Notes: a model not told the origin generated them from the letters alone. DNA of 64,000 nt from Brucella sp. BE17 (GCF_039545455.1 NZ_CP154467.1:248001-312000), one strand, 5' to 3'. Positions 45,476 through 55,042 are shown, counted from the stretch's first letter. Numbers and translations: made by a program.

Positions 45476-46708
45476 TTGCTGGAACTAGCGTCTGCGCGCC
45501 TGCTGGATCGCTATCTGAATATCTCCAGATTGTTGGCAGGGCAGCTTGATTTCGATTCCATCATTCAGTCGGTTGCTGACGAAATCAATCATATTGTGCC
45601 CTATGACCATCTCGATGTCTGTATCAAGATGATCGATGGAAAGTTTCACATCGCCTATGAAAGTGGTATTGCGACGGCATGGAGCCTTAACCCGCCAGCG
45701 CTTTTGTCGGGGAGTCCTATTCGCACGCTGCTGTCCGGCGAGGCTGCATATCTGCTTACCGATGATGCACGCACCGATCCGCGCTTTCATTTTGAAGGCG
45801 CGTTTTCGACGCCGATTATCGAGCATGACCTTAAAGCTCGGCTGCATGTGCCGCTAAAAGCGCAGGGGAATATCATTGGTGCGCTGAGCTGCTCCAGCTT
45901 GAAAGTCGGCAATTATGCATTGCGCGATGTGGAGAATGCTCAATCGATCGCCGATCTTCTGGCTCCTTATTTCTTTGCTATCCGTGCAGCCGAACAGGCA
46001 AAGCGGTCGGCAATCGTGGAAACAGAAGCGCGCGCCCGTGAAGAGGGGCTGCGCTTTGGCGCGCTCAAACTCACCGAGGCCTTGGAAATCGAACGCCATC
46101 GCATTGGTATGGATTTGCATGATCAGACACTTGCAGACCTCACGCGCCTTGCCCGACATGTCGAGCGGCTTACTCGAGCGCCGGATCTTTCCGGCGAACA
46201 GCTCGAACCCTTGTTCCGTGGTTTGCAGCATTGTATGCAGGACCTCCGTCAAATCATTGAAGAAGCAAAACCTTCCGTGCTTCAACTTTTCGGCTTTGCA
46301 CAGGCAACTGAGAACCATCTTGATCGATCAATCCGCGAAAGTGGTATTGCCATCGAATGGGTGCTGGACGATCAGAGCGACGGCATGGCAGACAGGCTTG
46401 AGGAAACAGTTGCGACTTCGCTTTTCCGCATTGTGCAGGAAGCCATTAACAATGCGATCCGCCACGCCCTTGCGGGAGAAATCCTTGTTCGTCTGCGGGA
46501 CAAGGGTGGGCGGCTTCTTGTTGAAGTCTTTGACGACGGCATCGGCATTGAACGTCAGGCACAGCGCAGCGGGCATGGTATAGACAATATGCGCACACGG
46601 GCTCGGCTGATTTCAGCGAATTTTGCTATCAGAAAGAATGCCGAAGGCAGCGGTACATGCGTGATGATCCATCTGCCCCCGGATATGTGTGGTACGAATG
46701 GAGGATAG
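45476..46708 (+). CDS. GAF-domain sensor histidine kinase, HisKA_3 type
   Basis: A 410-residue kinase without membrane segments, so a cytosolic sensor. A GAF domain covers residues about 25-185. The dimerisation helix has ALEIERHRIGMDLHDQTLAD, whose His is the likely phosphorylation site. The ATPase domain has FRIVQEAINNAIRHALAGEI (N box) and VEVFDDGIGIE (G1). The best start is TTG 45476, with GGGAGGA nine bases upstream; the frame is open back to 45371 without a ribosome site. It pairs with the regulator starting one base after its stop and is divergent from the sugar ABC operon. Confidence 0.85.
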   Translation: MLELASARLLDRYLNISRLLAGQLDFDSIIQSVADEINHIVPYDHLDVCIKMIDGKFHIAYESGIATAWSLNPPALLSGSPIRTLLSGEAAYLLTDDARTDPRFHFEGAFSTPIIEHDLKARLHVPLKAQGNIIGALSCSSLKVGNYALRDVENAQSIADLLAPYFFAIRAAEQAKRSAIVETEARAREEGLRFGALKLTEALEIERHRIGMDLHDQTLADLTRLARHVERLTRAPDLSGEQLEPLFRGLQHCMQDLRQIIEEAKPSVLQLFGFAQATENHLDRSIRESGIAIEWVLDDQSDGMADRLEETVATSLFRIVQEAINNAIRHALAGEILVRLRDKGGRLLVEVFDDGIGIERQAQRSGHGIDNMRTRARLISANFAIRKNAEGSGTCVMIHLPPDMCGTNGG

Positions 46709-46709
46709 T

Positions 46710-47423
46710 ATGCACGTTTTGATCGTAGAGGATGATCCGTTGCATCGCGCTTATCTGGGCGAAGCGATCCGCGCAGCATTGCCGGAATGCAGCGACGTGC
46801 TGGAAGCAGAGAATGGTTCTGCGGGTGAGAAGCTCGCACGTATGCATCGTGCGGCGCATATCGTGATGGACTTGCAAATGAGTGGACGCAACGGCATTGA
46901 AGCGGCGCGCACCATCTGGAAGGAAAATCCCGAAACCCGCATCCTGTTCTGGTCGAACTATGCCGATGAGGCCTATGTGCGTGGTGTTTCGCGGATCGTG
47001 CCGGAGGGCGCTGCTTACGGCTATGTGCTCAAATCGGCTTCCGATGACAAATTACGGCTGGCACTGCGTAGTATTTTTGTCGAAGCACAATGCGTCATCG
47101 ACCGCGAAGTGCGCGGCTTGCAGCAAAAGAGCCTCGGTCAAGCCAGTGGCTTTAGCGAAAGTGAATATGAAATTCTGATCGATATAGCCTTGGGGCTGAC
47201 TGATCGTATGATTGCACGCCGCCGGAATCTGTCGCTACGAAGCGTTCAAAACAGGTTGCAGCAACTCTATGAAAAGCTCGGTGTTTATGAGGATAAGGGC
47301 GAGACGGATGAGGGTCGGTTCAACCTCCGTACCCGTGCCGTGACCGTCGCGTTCTTGCGCAAGCTTCTCAATTATAATGCATTAGAAAAAGCTGAAGCCG
47401 AGTTAAGTGAATGGTTACAATGA
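46710..47423 (+). CDS. LuxR/NarL-type response regulator
   Basis: A 237-residue regulator. The receiver domain has VLIVEDDPLHRAYLGEAIRA, with the acceptor Asp in AAHIVMDLQMSGRNGIEA and the switch Lys in GYVLKSASDD. The C-terminal helix-turn-helix has SESEYEILIDIALGLTDRMI and RNLSLRSVQNRLQQLYEKLG. GGAGG precedes ATG 46710. The two-component pair probably controls the divergent sugar transporter. Confidence 0.88.
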   Translation: MHVLIVEDDPLHRAYLGEAIRAALPECSDVLEAENGSAGEKLARMHRAAHIVMDLQMSGRNGIEAARTIWKENPETRILFWSNYADEAYVRGVSRIVPEGAAYGYVLKSASDDKLRLALRSIFVEAQCVIDREVRGLQQKSLGQASGFSESEYEILIDIALGLTDRMIARRRNLSLRSVQNRLQQLYEKLGVYEDKGETDEGRFNLRTRAVTVAFLRKLLNYNALEKAEAELSEWLQ

Positions 47424-47522
47424 TAACACGGAGAAATACTTAAATAGCGTGGCTGAGTTTGGGCCACTATTTTAAGGGTGGCAGTGCCATCACGAATGTC
47501 ATCGACCCGTATCTATATCTGA

Positions 47523-47687
47523 AAAGTCTCGCTATGGGCCTCATTATGCCAGCTGGCATTATTCCGCGCGAAGCAGGCGGAAATTGCAGCAGCAGTTTCG
47601 GGGGCGGCCTTGTTGATCAGGATCGATAGGTCGGGGAGGGTGGTGGTTTCTCACCACAACCTTGGCGTAGCTTTTGAACCCGATTAA
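47523..47687 (+). pseudogene. Possible gene remnant, unrecognised
   Basis: In the 465-base gap before manB, this open frame reads LALFRAKQAEIAAAVSGAAL, then LIRIDRSGRVVVSHHNLGVA, ending at TAA 47685. The composition is protein-like, but there is no start signal. I do not recognise it. The rest of 47424-47888 shows nothing I can assign. Confidence 0.25.
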
Positions 47688-47888
47688 TTTGCGGAAGTGC
47701 TTACCATCGTATGTCACAGAGTGGATATTATTATGATGAAGAATCACATGATTCTGATATCAAGCGGATGCCTAATCAGTTTAGGGATATAATTATTGCT
47801 TGATACGCAACATAATATCATGGGTATAGGTGTTGTCGCCTATCATCATGGATGGTGCGGAGAATGCCGGTGCAGATAGCGGATTAAA

Positions 47889-49298
47889 ATGGCTGTTAGT
47901 TTTGGAACGTCCGGCCTTAGAGGCCCGGCGGCAGATTTCACGGATAAGGTCTGCGTCGCTTACATATTCGCCTTTTTAAGGCATCTTGCGCGCGATTTCG
48001 ATTTTCAGAATGTTTATGTTGCGGCGGATTTGCGCGATTCGAGTCCGCGGATTGCTAAGGCATGCACTGCCGCAATCGAAGGACAAGGGAAAGTTGCGAT
48101 CTGGGCTGGCAATGTTCCCACGCCCGCCCTCGCATCTTACGCCATGGAACGCAATGCACCCGCAATCATGATAACGGGAAGCCACATCCCAGAGGCTTAC
48201 AACGGCATTAAATTCTATCGCCCTGACGGCGAGTTCCTGAAGGAAGATGAAGCGCCGGTTCGTCTTCTGGCCGAAGAATTGCTTGTTGAGGGTTTGCCTG
48301 ATGGGGATACAGGCGATGGTGAACTCGGTTTACCCTTAGAAGCGGTTGAACAGAACTATATTTTAAGAGCAGTTGAGGCCTTCGGCCCGCAAGCTTTGTC
48401 GGGTTTGAAGATCGGTATCGATCTTCATTCCGCTGTCGGACGTGATCTGCTTGTCGATATATTCAAAGGTCTGGGGGCTGAAGTTCATCCGTTTCGTCGT
48501 CTGGACAAATTCATCGCCGTCGATACTGAGGCACTCGATCCCGCTGATCTTGCCCGTGCCCGCCAGCTCATTGCCGCTCAGCATCTCGATGCTGTTATCT
48601 CCACCGATGGTGATGGCGACAGGCCGCTTGTTATCGATGAGCAGGGCAGGCAGGTCAATGGCGATGTCCTTGGTATCCTGACAGCGAAAATTCTGGGCGC
48701 ACGTACTGTGGTTACGCCCTTGAGCACGACCAGCGCGCTTGAAGAAAGCGGCTGGTTTGAGCGTATTGAAAGAACGAAGATTGGTTCGCCCTTCGTCGTT
48801 GCGCAAATGGCCAAGTCCGATCTGCATCCCATCGTTGGTTTTGAGGCCAATGGCGGCTTCTTATTGGGAGACGATGTAACGCTTTCGGCTGGTCGCCTGC
48901 GACGCCTTCCAACGCGCGATTCCGTTTTGCCCATGATAGCGGTGCTGGCGCAGGTCAGAAAAGCAGGCCTCGCGCTCAGCCAGTTGGTTGCAACGCTGCC
49001 ATCGCGTTTCATGATGGCGGACCGGGTTAAGGAAGTTCCGGGTGAACGCGCGGCTCGATTCTTGCGCGCTATAGAAACGTCACAATTATTTCGTTCCGAA
49101 TTTTCGTCGCTCATTAAAGAGCCTCAATCGCTTTCGACAGTCGATGGTGTGCGTATGGCGTTTGCCAACGGAGACACGATCCATTTCCGGCAGTCAGGCA
49201 ACGCGCCGGAAATGCGCATCTATGTGGAAACCGAGCAGGCCGAGAAAACGGAACGAATTTTGCGTGAGCTGGTCGCACGTCTTGCGGAAAAAATATGA
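47889..49298 (+). CDS. manB: Phosphomannomutase (alpha-D-phosphohexomutase family)
   Basis: A 469-residue enzyme interconverting mannose-6-phosphate and mannose-1-phosphate. It starts MAVSFGTSGLRGPAADFTDK. MITGSHIPEAYNGIKFYRPD carries the phosphoserine loop, here TGSHIP in place of the commoner TASHNP. AVISTDGDGDRPLVIDEQGR is the Mg-binding DGDGDR loop, and GFEANGGFLLGDD the sugar-binding loop. FRQSGNAPEMRIYVE binds the phosphate. Its TGA overlaps the ATG of manC. Brucella uses manB and manC copies for perosamine O-chains, but no perosamine synthase is in this window. Confidence 0.93.
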   Translation: MAVSFGTSGLRGPAADFTDKVCVAYIFAFLRHLARDFDFQNVYVAADLRDSSPRIAKACTAAIEGQGKVAIWAGNVPTPALASYAMERNAPAIMITGSHIPEAYNGIKFYRPDGEFLKEDEAPVRLLAEELLVEGLPDGDTGDGELGLPLEAVEQNYILRAVEAFGPQALSGLKIGIDLHSAVGRDLLVDIFKGLGAEVHPFRRLDKFIAVDTEALDPADLARARQLIAAQHLDAVISTDGDGDRPLVIDEQGRQVNGDVLGILTAKILGARTVVTPLSTTSALEESGWFERIERTKIGSPFVVAQMAKSDLHPIVGFEANGGFLLGDDVTLSAGRLRRLPTRDSVLPMIAVLAQVRKAGLALSQLVATLPSRFMMADRVKEVPGERAARFLRAIETSQLFRSEFSSLIKEPQSLSTVDGVRMAFANGDTIHFRQSGNAPEMRIYVETEQAEKTERILRELVARLAEKI

Positions 49299-50749
49299 AG
49301 ACGGCCTTTCGAAAGGAAATGAAATTGGGTGAGCAACTGATCAGACCAGTCGTGCTGGCGGGTGGTAAGGGTACCAGATTGTGGCCGATGTCACGCTCAC
49401 AGCGCCCCAAACAGTTTCTGGCGCTGACTGGTGATCTCAGCCTTTTTCAGATGACTTTGAAGCGTTTGTCTGATCCGCTCCGCTACCTGCCGCCCATCGT
49501 GATTACCAATGAAGATTATCGCTTCATCGTGGCCGAACAAGCCCTGGAATGTGGTGTCGAGCTCTCGGACGTTATCCTCGAACCTGTTGCGCGTAATACG
49601 GCCCCTGCGATCGCGGCTGCCGCTTTGATCGCTTCCAAGGATGAACCAACGTTTGTCCACGTGGTTGCGTCGGATCATAATATCGAATTGAACGATGCCT
49701 ATTTTCAAGCTGTCGATACGGCAACCAGAGTGGCAAGCATGGGGCGACTTGCCACTTTCGGCATTACACCGACAGAACCGGCGACGGGTTTCGGTTACAT
49801 CGAAGCAGGTGCTGCGGAAGAAAGCGGGGCCTGCGCTATCAGGCGCTTCGTGGAAAAGCCGAACGAAGAGGTGGCCCGCGAGATGCTGGCTGCGGGCGGT
49901 TTCTATTGGAATTCCGGTATGTTCCTGTTTCGCTCGGACGTGTTTCTCGATGAGTGCAAGCGCCAGGCACCTGAAGTTTACGATGCTGCAGAGGCATCCG
50001 TTGCCGAGGCGCGGCATGATCTCGATTTCATAAGACTTGATAAATCCGCTTTTGAGAAAGCCCCCGACATTTCGGTCGATTATGCTATTTTCGAAAAGAC
50101 GAAGCTTGCATCTGTGGTCCCATCACCGATCTCATGGTCTGATCTCGGCTCATGGGACGCGGTTTGGAAGGAAAGCCGTCAGGATGAGGCGGGCAATGTT
50201 TCGCGCGGACCGGTCAGTCTGCACAATACCAACAATTCCCTCGTCTTATCCGAGGGGGTCCATGTTGCGGTGAACGGTGTTGATGACCTGACGGTGATCG
50301 CCTCGGAAGATGCGCTCTATGTCGGCAAGCTGTCAGAGTCACAGAGCGTCGGCATGATTGTCGAGGCACTGATGAAACAACCTGCGACTGCCAAGCTTGC
50401 CGAAGAACACCGGACGACTTATCGCCCTTGGGGTGGGTATACACATCTTCTCTTCGGCGACCGGTTTCAGGTAAAGCGTCTGTTCATCAAACCGGGTAAG
50501 CAGCTCTCTTTGCAAAAGCATCATCATCGCTCCGAACATTGGGTCGTGGTGCGCGGTGCCGCCGAAATCACCATCGACGACGAGAGGTTTTCCCTGTCCG
50601 AAAATGAATCGACCTATATTTCCCAAGGTGCGGTGCATCGGGTATCCAATCCCGGCAAGATCTTGCTGGAAATGATCGAAGTCCAGACAGGAGCCTATCT
50701 GGGCGAGGACGATATTGTGCGTTTCGAGGATGATTTTGGACGAGTTTGA
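49295..50749 (+). CDS. manC: Mannose-1-phosphate guanylyltransferase / mannose-6-phosphate isomerase
   Basis: A 484-residue bifunctional enzyme. The N-terminal domain makes GDP-mannose: RPVVLAGGKGTRLWPMSRSQ, RPKQFLALTGD, AIRRFVEKPNEEVA and FYWNSGMFLFRSDVF. The C-terminal cupin-fold domain is the isomerase: RPWGGYTHLLFGDRFQVKRL, LQKHHHRSEHWVVVRGAAEI and ESTYISQGAVHRVSNPG. ATG 49295 overlaps the manB stop; ATG 49319 with GAAAGGAA upstream is an equally good alternative. It supplies GDP-mannose to surface glycans. Confidence 0.95.
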   Translation: MKTAFRKEMKLGEQLIRPVVLAGGKGTRLWPMSRSQRPKQFLALTGDLSLFQMTLKRLSDPLRYLPPIVITNEDYRFIVAEQALECGVELSDVILEPVARNTAPAIAAAALIASKDEPTFVHVVASDHNIELNDAYFQAVDTATRVASMGRLATFGITPTEPATGFGYIEAGAAEESGACAIRRFVEKPNEEVAREMLAAGGFYWNSGMFLFRSDVFLDECKRQAPEVYDAAEASVAEARHDLDFIRLDKSAFEKAPDISVDYAIFEKTKLASVVPSPISWSDLGSWDAVWKESRQDEAGNVSRGPVSLHNTNNSLVLSEGVHVAVNGVDDLTVIASEDALYVGKLSESQSVGMIVEALMKQPATAKLAEEHRTTYRPWGGYTHLLFGDRFQVKRLFIKPGKQLSLQKHHHRSEHWVVVRGAAEITIDDERFSLSENESTYISQGAVHRVSNPGKILLEMIEVQTGAYLGEDDIVRFEDDFGRV

Positions 50750-50830
50750 TCGCGTGCTTGTCTTGCCGGGACATGCCTCCCAAAAATGGGAATCGATTTT
50801 CGGGCAAGATGCGCGTCAAATCAAATAATA

Positions 50831-50864
50831 AGAGCACCGATCTGATTTAATCAGATCGGCGTTC
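50831..50864. repeat. Palindromic repeat element, copy 1
   Basis: A 34-base element with CCGATCTGAT, TTA, ATCAGATCGG at its core (10-base perfect arms at 50837-50846 and 50850-50859). It shares AGAGC, GATCT, AGATCGGC and overall length with a second copy at 60079-60112. It also serves as the convergent end between manC and the chaN-like gene, whose stop codon lies in the loop. Confidence 0.6.
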
Positions 50865-51684
50865 CAAGCGAAAAACAGCATTCGCAATAGCAGGTGTTTT
50901 TCCAGGTTGCGCTTCTGTCAGGCCATCGCCTCTATCCTGGGTGAGAAGAACCCCCACTTTATCAATACCCAGATCATCAAGCTGATCTGGCGTGCCGAAA
51001 CCATATTCCATATGACCCCGCCCTATAATGCCGACGACAAGTGCTTCGGGGTTTTGTGCCAGATATTCTGCAATGTTGCAGGCGAAGGCGCGGTCCCATG
51101 TCTGTTGCGCGCGCACGAAGCGGTCAAACTCCGGCGCGTCGGCTGATTTCCCCTGCATGTAGGCTGGGCCGCCATTTGTCAGGCGCAACAGATGTTCGCG
51201 ATGGGCAAGGCTTGCGGGGCGTGGCGGGGACAGGCCATCGCGATCTTCTTGTGCGATAGCCTCCCAGCCTTCCTTGCCAACCCGGCTGACCAAGTCACGG
51301 CGGCAATTGAGTGCCAGCATCTTGACGCGAAAGTCACGGCAGAAGTGAAATAGCGGCCAGTAAAGATCGGCAGAAAATCCCCACACTTTGCCCCATTCTA
51401 CACGCGCCAGAAAGCTGTCTGCATCCAGCTTGCCATCCACCCATTCGTCAAGCACGGGTTGAAGCCGTCTGGGGAACATCTCAAAACCGACAGCAAGATC
51501 ATCGCGAAGTGCGAGTAGCGATGCTGAAACACCCATCTGCCAGCGATGAATATCGTATCGGTCATGCTGTTCACCCAACAAGACGACACGCTTTTCGGCC
51601 ATCTCGTTCATAACCGAGCGATGCGTGCGAGCGGTGCCCGATTGCGGATCAATCCACGGGTTTTTGCCAGGCTTTTTGCGTCAC
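50847..51684 (-). pseudogene. ChaN-family (DUF399) protein gene with N-terminal frameshift
   Basis: An intact frame from ATG 51611 gives 254 residues starting MNEMAEKRVVLLGEQHDRYD, with GFEMFPRRLQPVLDEW and VVGIIGRGHMEYGFG, typical of the ChaN haem-binding family. Upstream in the same frame the sequence still reads NPWIDPQSGTARTHRSV, a normal family N-terminus, but no start codon exists before a TGA. GTG 51684, four bases after the previous stop, reads VTQKAWQ in another frame. Removing one base from the TTTTT run at 51661-51665 joins them into 278 residues. It is either a real frameshift or a sequencing error. Confidence 0.7.
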
Positions 51685-51687
51685 ACC

Positions 51688-52401
51688 TCATTGAAAATCT
51701 TCTTTCTTGCCCGAAATGATAAGCCCTGTTCGCTCTCCGGCCTTATCGAGTGCGTAAAAAGCAATATCATTTCCGTCGCTTGTCTCTTGCCATGATGCCA
51801 CATGGCCTGCTTTCAGATGCAGATGAAAATCGGGTTTCATCACATTGATGAAACCGCGTGAAAGACGAACATCCGGCATTTCACCCGTCCATTCCTGCTT
51901 GAATGCTGGTAGGTTGAGTGAAATTCGCACTTCAGCTTTGTTGTGCTGCGCTGCTGCAAAAGGTTGCAAACCGGGCTCGTCGTCGCCAACTTCCAGCACA
52001 TCCTATGCCCGCTCCTCCTTTTCTTTGGGGGAAAGTTCAATGAAATCAAAGTTTTCGAGAGCCTTGTCGAATGGTTCAGAACCGTCAAATCCGATAACGC
52101 TGCCAATGACACTGTCATCGCCAGAAAGCAGGTCAATACGCGGATAGACCTTTTCCTGCATGATGCTGCTGCGATCTGCAATCAGTGTTGCAATTGCCGC
52201 GCCGTTAATCCGTGCGTGATGCTCGGCACCGCAAAAGAAAATCCAGCCATCGTGAACTTCTACCTTCTCCACGATGCCGATGCGTTCATGGGTTGCACCG
52301 CCACTTTTCGAATTGATCATGAGTTTCCCCATGGTAGGCAATGTCTTGAGAACAGCAACGGCATCTGCCAGAAGCTTAACGCGAATTGGATGTTGGTTCA
52401 T
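51688..52401 (-). pseudogene. Putative haem-utilisation protein (HemS/HutX-like) split by in-frame TAG
   Basis: From ATG 52401 (GAGGAA upstream) the frame reads IRVKLLADAVAVLKTLPTMG, ATHERIGIVEKVEVHDGWIF and GAEHHARINGAAIATLIADR, then stops at TAG 52005-52003 after SPKEKEERA. The same frame then continues without any start signal through DVLEVGDDEPGLQPFAAAQH and FHLHLKAGHVASWQETSDG to TGA 51690-51688. The second half looks like a repeat of the first, as in two-repeat HemS proteins. The whole would be 237 residues. The haem assignment is inferred from fold-like patterns and the neighbouring ChaN-type gene. Confidence 0.6.
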
Positions 52402-52408
52402 TATTTCC

Positions 52409-52835
52409 TCATGCAGTTTGAAGGGCAATTCTATCAGATTGCTTTTTGGCGACGCCAAAAGCTTCGAGATCGATCACATCGTCAATGAAAAGATTTCCGG
52501 GTTGGCGGTGTGCCAGGATAACAACGGTTGTATCTGGCAATTTGCGTCGCAACAGATCAAGCAACTCTATCTCTGACGCTTTGTCGAGCGCGCTGGTCGC
52601 TTCATCGATGAACAGCCAGTCGGGCCGGATCAGGATTGCCCGGGCAAGCGCCAGCCGTTGCATCTCTCCGCCGGAAAGCGTCGAGGAAAGTCTGCCAGCC
52701 TCACAGCCTGTCTCAACAAGGTGCTCGAGGCCAACCCCTGTTAGCGCTTCGATGATTTGGGTCCGTTCAAGCTTTTGCGCTGGGAGCGGATAGCAAGCGG
52801 CATCAAAAAGCCCGATATTGGGCATAGATACCGCA
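52409..52835 (-). pseudogene. 3' fragment of an ABC ATPase gene (YddA/SbmA-related type)
   Basis: The fragment keeps the last 140 residues of the nucleotide-binding domain: FDAACYPLPAQ, the signature STLSGGEMQRLALARAILIR, and Walker B PDWLFIDEATSALDKASEIE with TVVILAHRQPG. Walker A and the permease part are missing. Homology ends near 52835, where an opposite-strand fragment of a different ABC gene begins. It lies seven bases upstream of the haem-type gene, so this was once one operon with the two genes downstream. Confidence 0.75.
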
Positions 52836-52845
52836 CGCTTGCAAT

Positions 52846-53007
52846 TCATCGCTGATATTCGTGAGCCATGATTTGCATCGGGTCTCCGAATTTCGTGACT
52901 GTGTGCTTGTCATGTATGTGGGCCCGATATTGGAGGATTTGCCAGCAAGGATGCTCGGAGAAGCGTGTCATCCCTATGCGCACGCCCTTTTAGGAGGCAT
53001 GCTGTAG
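52846..53007 (+). pseudogene. 3' fragment of a dipeptide-type (DppD/GsiA) ABC ATPase gene
   Basis: The frame reads SSLIFVSHDLHRVSEFRDC, then VLVMYVGPILEDLPARMLG, then EACHPYAHALLGGML and TAG at 53005-53007. This is the H-loop and C-terminal tail of oligopeptide-type ATPases (SHDL, VMYxGxIxE, HPYTxALL). Everything before the H loop is missing. It abuts, on the other strand, the ABC fragment ending near 52835. Nothing else is recognisable up to 53104. Confidence 0.7.
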
Positions 53008-53104
53008 AATTATACGCTTAAGAGTGGATAAGGGGATGCAAATATTGGAATAAAACCAGTGGCATGGCGGCACTGGGGTAAATCCATAAGTAACGAATAA
53101 GTCT

Positions 53105-53947
53105 TCAATACCGACGACGAATAAAAAGCCCAGCCAGGACTGAGATCGTAACCGTAATGGATAGCAGAATAAAGGCCAGAGCCGCGCCAAGTGGCCAGTT
53201 TGCTTTATTCAGGATTTCCGTAACGATCATCGGCGCCATCATACGGAAAGACGCTCCACCAAGCAGGACTGGCGTCGCATAAGCGTTCATCGTCAAGATG
53301 AAAGACAGAACTGAAGCAGCGAGAAGACCCGGCATGATCTGCGGCATGCGGACGAGCATGAATGTTTGCAATGGTGTTGCGCCGAGGCTTGCCGATGCGT
53401 AATCGATATTTTCGTCCAGCCCTTCCAAAACACTCTGCAGTGTTAAGACGACATAAGGAAGATTGACTGCCTTGATGCCGATGAACACGGCAAGGGGTGT
53501 CTGCATGATCGTGAGTGGTGTGGAAATGATGCCAAGCGTCATGAGAAGGTAATTCAACACACCTGTTTGTCCAAAAGCCACCATCCAGCCTGCGGCACGC
53601 ACAGCGTTGGATATAAACAGCGGAAGGATCACTGCCATCAACAGTAAGGTCTTTACATTGCCTCGCTGGCTTGAGATCCAGTTTGCAAGAGGCAGGCCAA
53701 GTGCAATGCAAACAACCGTGACCAATCCCGCCATGAGCAAGGTCATGCCCATACCTTTTAGGTAATAAGCTTCGGTGAAGAATGTTGTAAAGTTTGCTAT
53801 CGTCAAGCCTTGCACCATGAACTCGCCAGGCACAAAATCATTGAAGCTATAACGCAACAGATAAAGCTGCGGCAAAGCCATAAATACAAGGACCAGCCCT
53901 GTAGCAGGCATAAGAAGTGCTGTAGCGGAAAATGAGCTTTCTTGCAT
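53105..53947 (-). CDS. Spermidine/putrescine-type ABC permease (PotB-like)
   Basis: A 280-residue inner-membrane protein with six helices. The coupling motif is DYASASLGATPLQTFMLVRM (EAA loop). LLMPATGLVLVFMALPQLYL is the first helix. ATG 53947 follows GGTAAAG; ATG 53986 would add 13 residues. It is the last gene of the five-gene minus-strand operon starting with the amidohydrolase. Confidence 0.88.
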   Translation of the reverse strand: MQESSFSATALLMPATGLVLVFMALPQLYLLRYSFNDFVPGEFMVQGLTIANFTTFFTEAYYLKGMGMTLLMAGLVTVVCIALGLPLANWISSQRGNVKTLLLMAVILPLFISNAVRAAGWMVAFGQTGVLNYLLMTLGIISTPLTIMQTPLAVFIGIKAVNLPYVVLTLQSVLEGLDENIDYASASLGATPLQTFMLVRMPQIMPGLLAASVLSFILTMNAYATPVLLGGASFRMMAPMIVTEILNKANWPLGAALAFILLSITVTISVLAGLFIRRRY

Positions 53948-54007
53948 GACTTTACCGGAAATTTTTGAGCGAAACCTGTCCGGCATTGCCGGACAGGTGA
54001 TGACGGA

Positions 54008-55042
54008 TCAGGCCCGAAACTCTTTATTCCACCAGTTCTGAAGATCGGCATCGACCTTGGCGACATATTCGAGGTCGGGCAACAGAAACTGTTCGCGTTG
54101 CGTGGGAGTATAATCCACTTTTTCGGCAAGTTCGGCGGGCAGTTTTAGCTCTGAATTCGTCGGCGCATACCCCATCTGTTCGGCAAATGCCGCCTGCGGC
54201 AGATCTTCAAGCATGGCATTTATATATTGATAGGCAGCTTCTTTGTTTCGCGCGTTTTTCGGGACGCACATATCCGAGAGATAGAGTGAGATGCCTTCCT
54301 TTGGGATTGCGATTTCGATATCAATCCCCGCCTTTTTCCACATGTGACCACGTGCGTTCCACATAATGCACATGACAATTTCACCGGATTTCAGTGCCTG
54401 CGCGAGCGCTTCGTTGGTAGGATAGATTTTTACGCCTTGCTTCTTCAGTTCCATGAGCTTTGCTTTGCCGGGCTCATAATCAGACGCTCCGCCGCCGGCG
54501 ATCATTGCAGCAGATTCAATCGTCGTCTGATATTGCAGATCGATGACACCGATACGTCCTGCATATTTGGGATCCCACAAGTCGGCATAGGACGTGGGAG
54601 CGGGGCTCACCTGTTTTGGATTATAAAGAATAACGCGACCAGTATATATATGGGGAATTGCATAGTTAGAGCGGATGAAAGGCAGTACTTTTTTCAGGTT
54701 TGGCACCTTGGTTTCATCGAGTTCTTCAATGATACCATTCGTAAACATCTCGTAGCTTCCCTGACGGGTCAGGCATGCAATATCCATTGATCCGCGCGGC
54801 AGGCGTCGTTCAGCCAGAAGTTTCGCTTTACGCACGGTATCCGCCGCAGGATCATATATAACCTGCGTTCCGGCACCTTTGAGTGCAGCATCGGCAATAT
54901 TGATCTGTTGTAGATTTTGATAATCACCACCCCAGGTGCCAACAATGGCGCGTCCTGCTGCTTTTGCAAATGAAGGCAGCATGCCAGATGCGACCAGACT
55001 ACCGGAGAGAATGCCAAAGGCTCTTCTGCTGATTTCAGTCAT
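54008..55042 (-). CDS. Spermidine/putrescine-type ABC binding protein (Tat-exported)
   Basis: A 344-residue PotD-like periplasmic protein. The N-terminus MTEISRRAFGILSGSLVASG has the twin-arginine SRRxF motif, and cleavage is likely after SFAKA. AIVGTWGGDYQNLQQINIAD, SYADLWDPKYAGRIGVIDLQ and GEIVMCIMWNARGHMW are typical of the family. The ligand may be any cationic or amide compound; it need not be a polyamine. It lies between the ATPase and permease genes. Confidence 0.88.
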   Translation of the reverse strand: MTEISRRAFGILSGSLVASGMLPSFAKAAGRAIVGTWGGDYQNLQQINIADAALKGAGTQVIYDPAADTVRKAKLLAERRLPRGSMDIACLTRQGSYEMFTNGIIEELDETKVPNLKKVLPFIRSNYAIPHIYTGRVILYNPKQVSPAPTSYADLWDPKYAGRIGVIDLQYQTTIESAAMIAGGGASDYEPGKAKLMELKKQGVKIYPTNEALAQALKSGEIVMCIMWNARGHMWKKAGIDIEIAIPKEGISLYLSDMCVPKNARNKEAAYQYINAMLEDLPQAAFAEQMGYAPTNSELKLPAELAEKVDYTPTQREQFLLPDLEYVAKVDADLQNWWNKEFRA

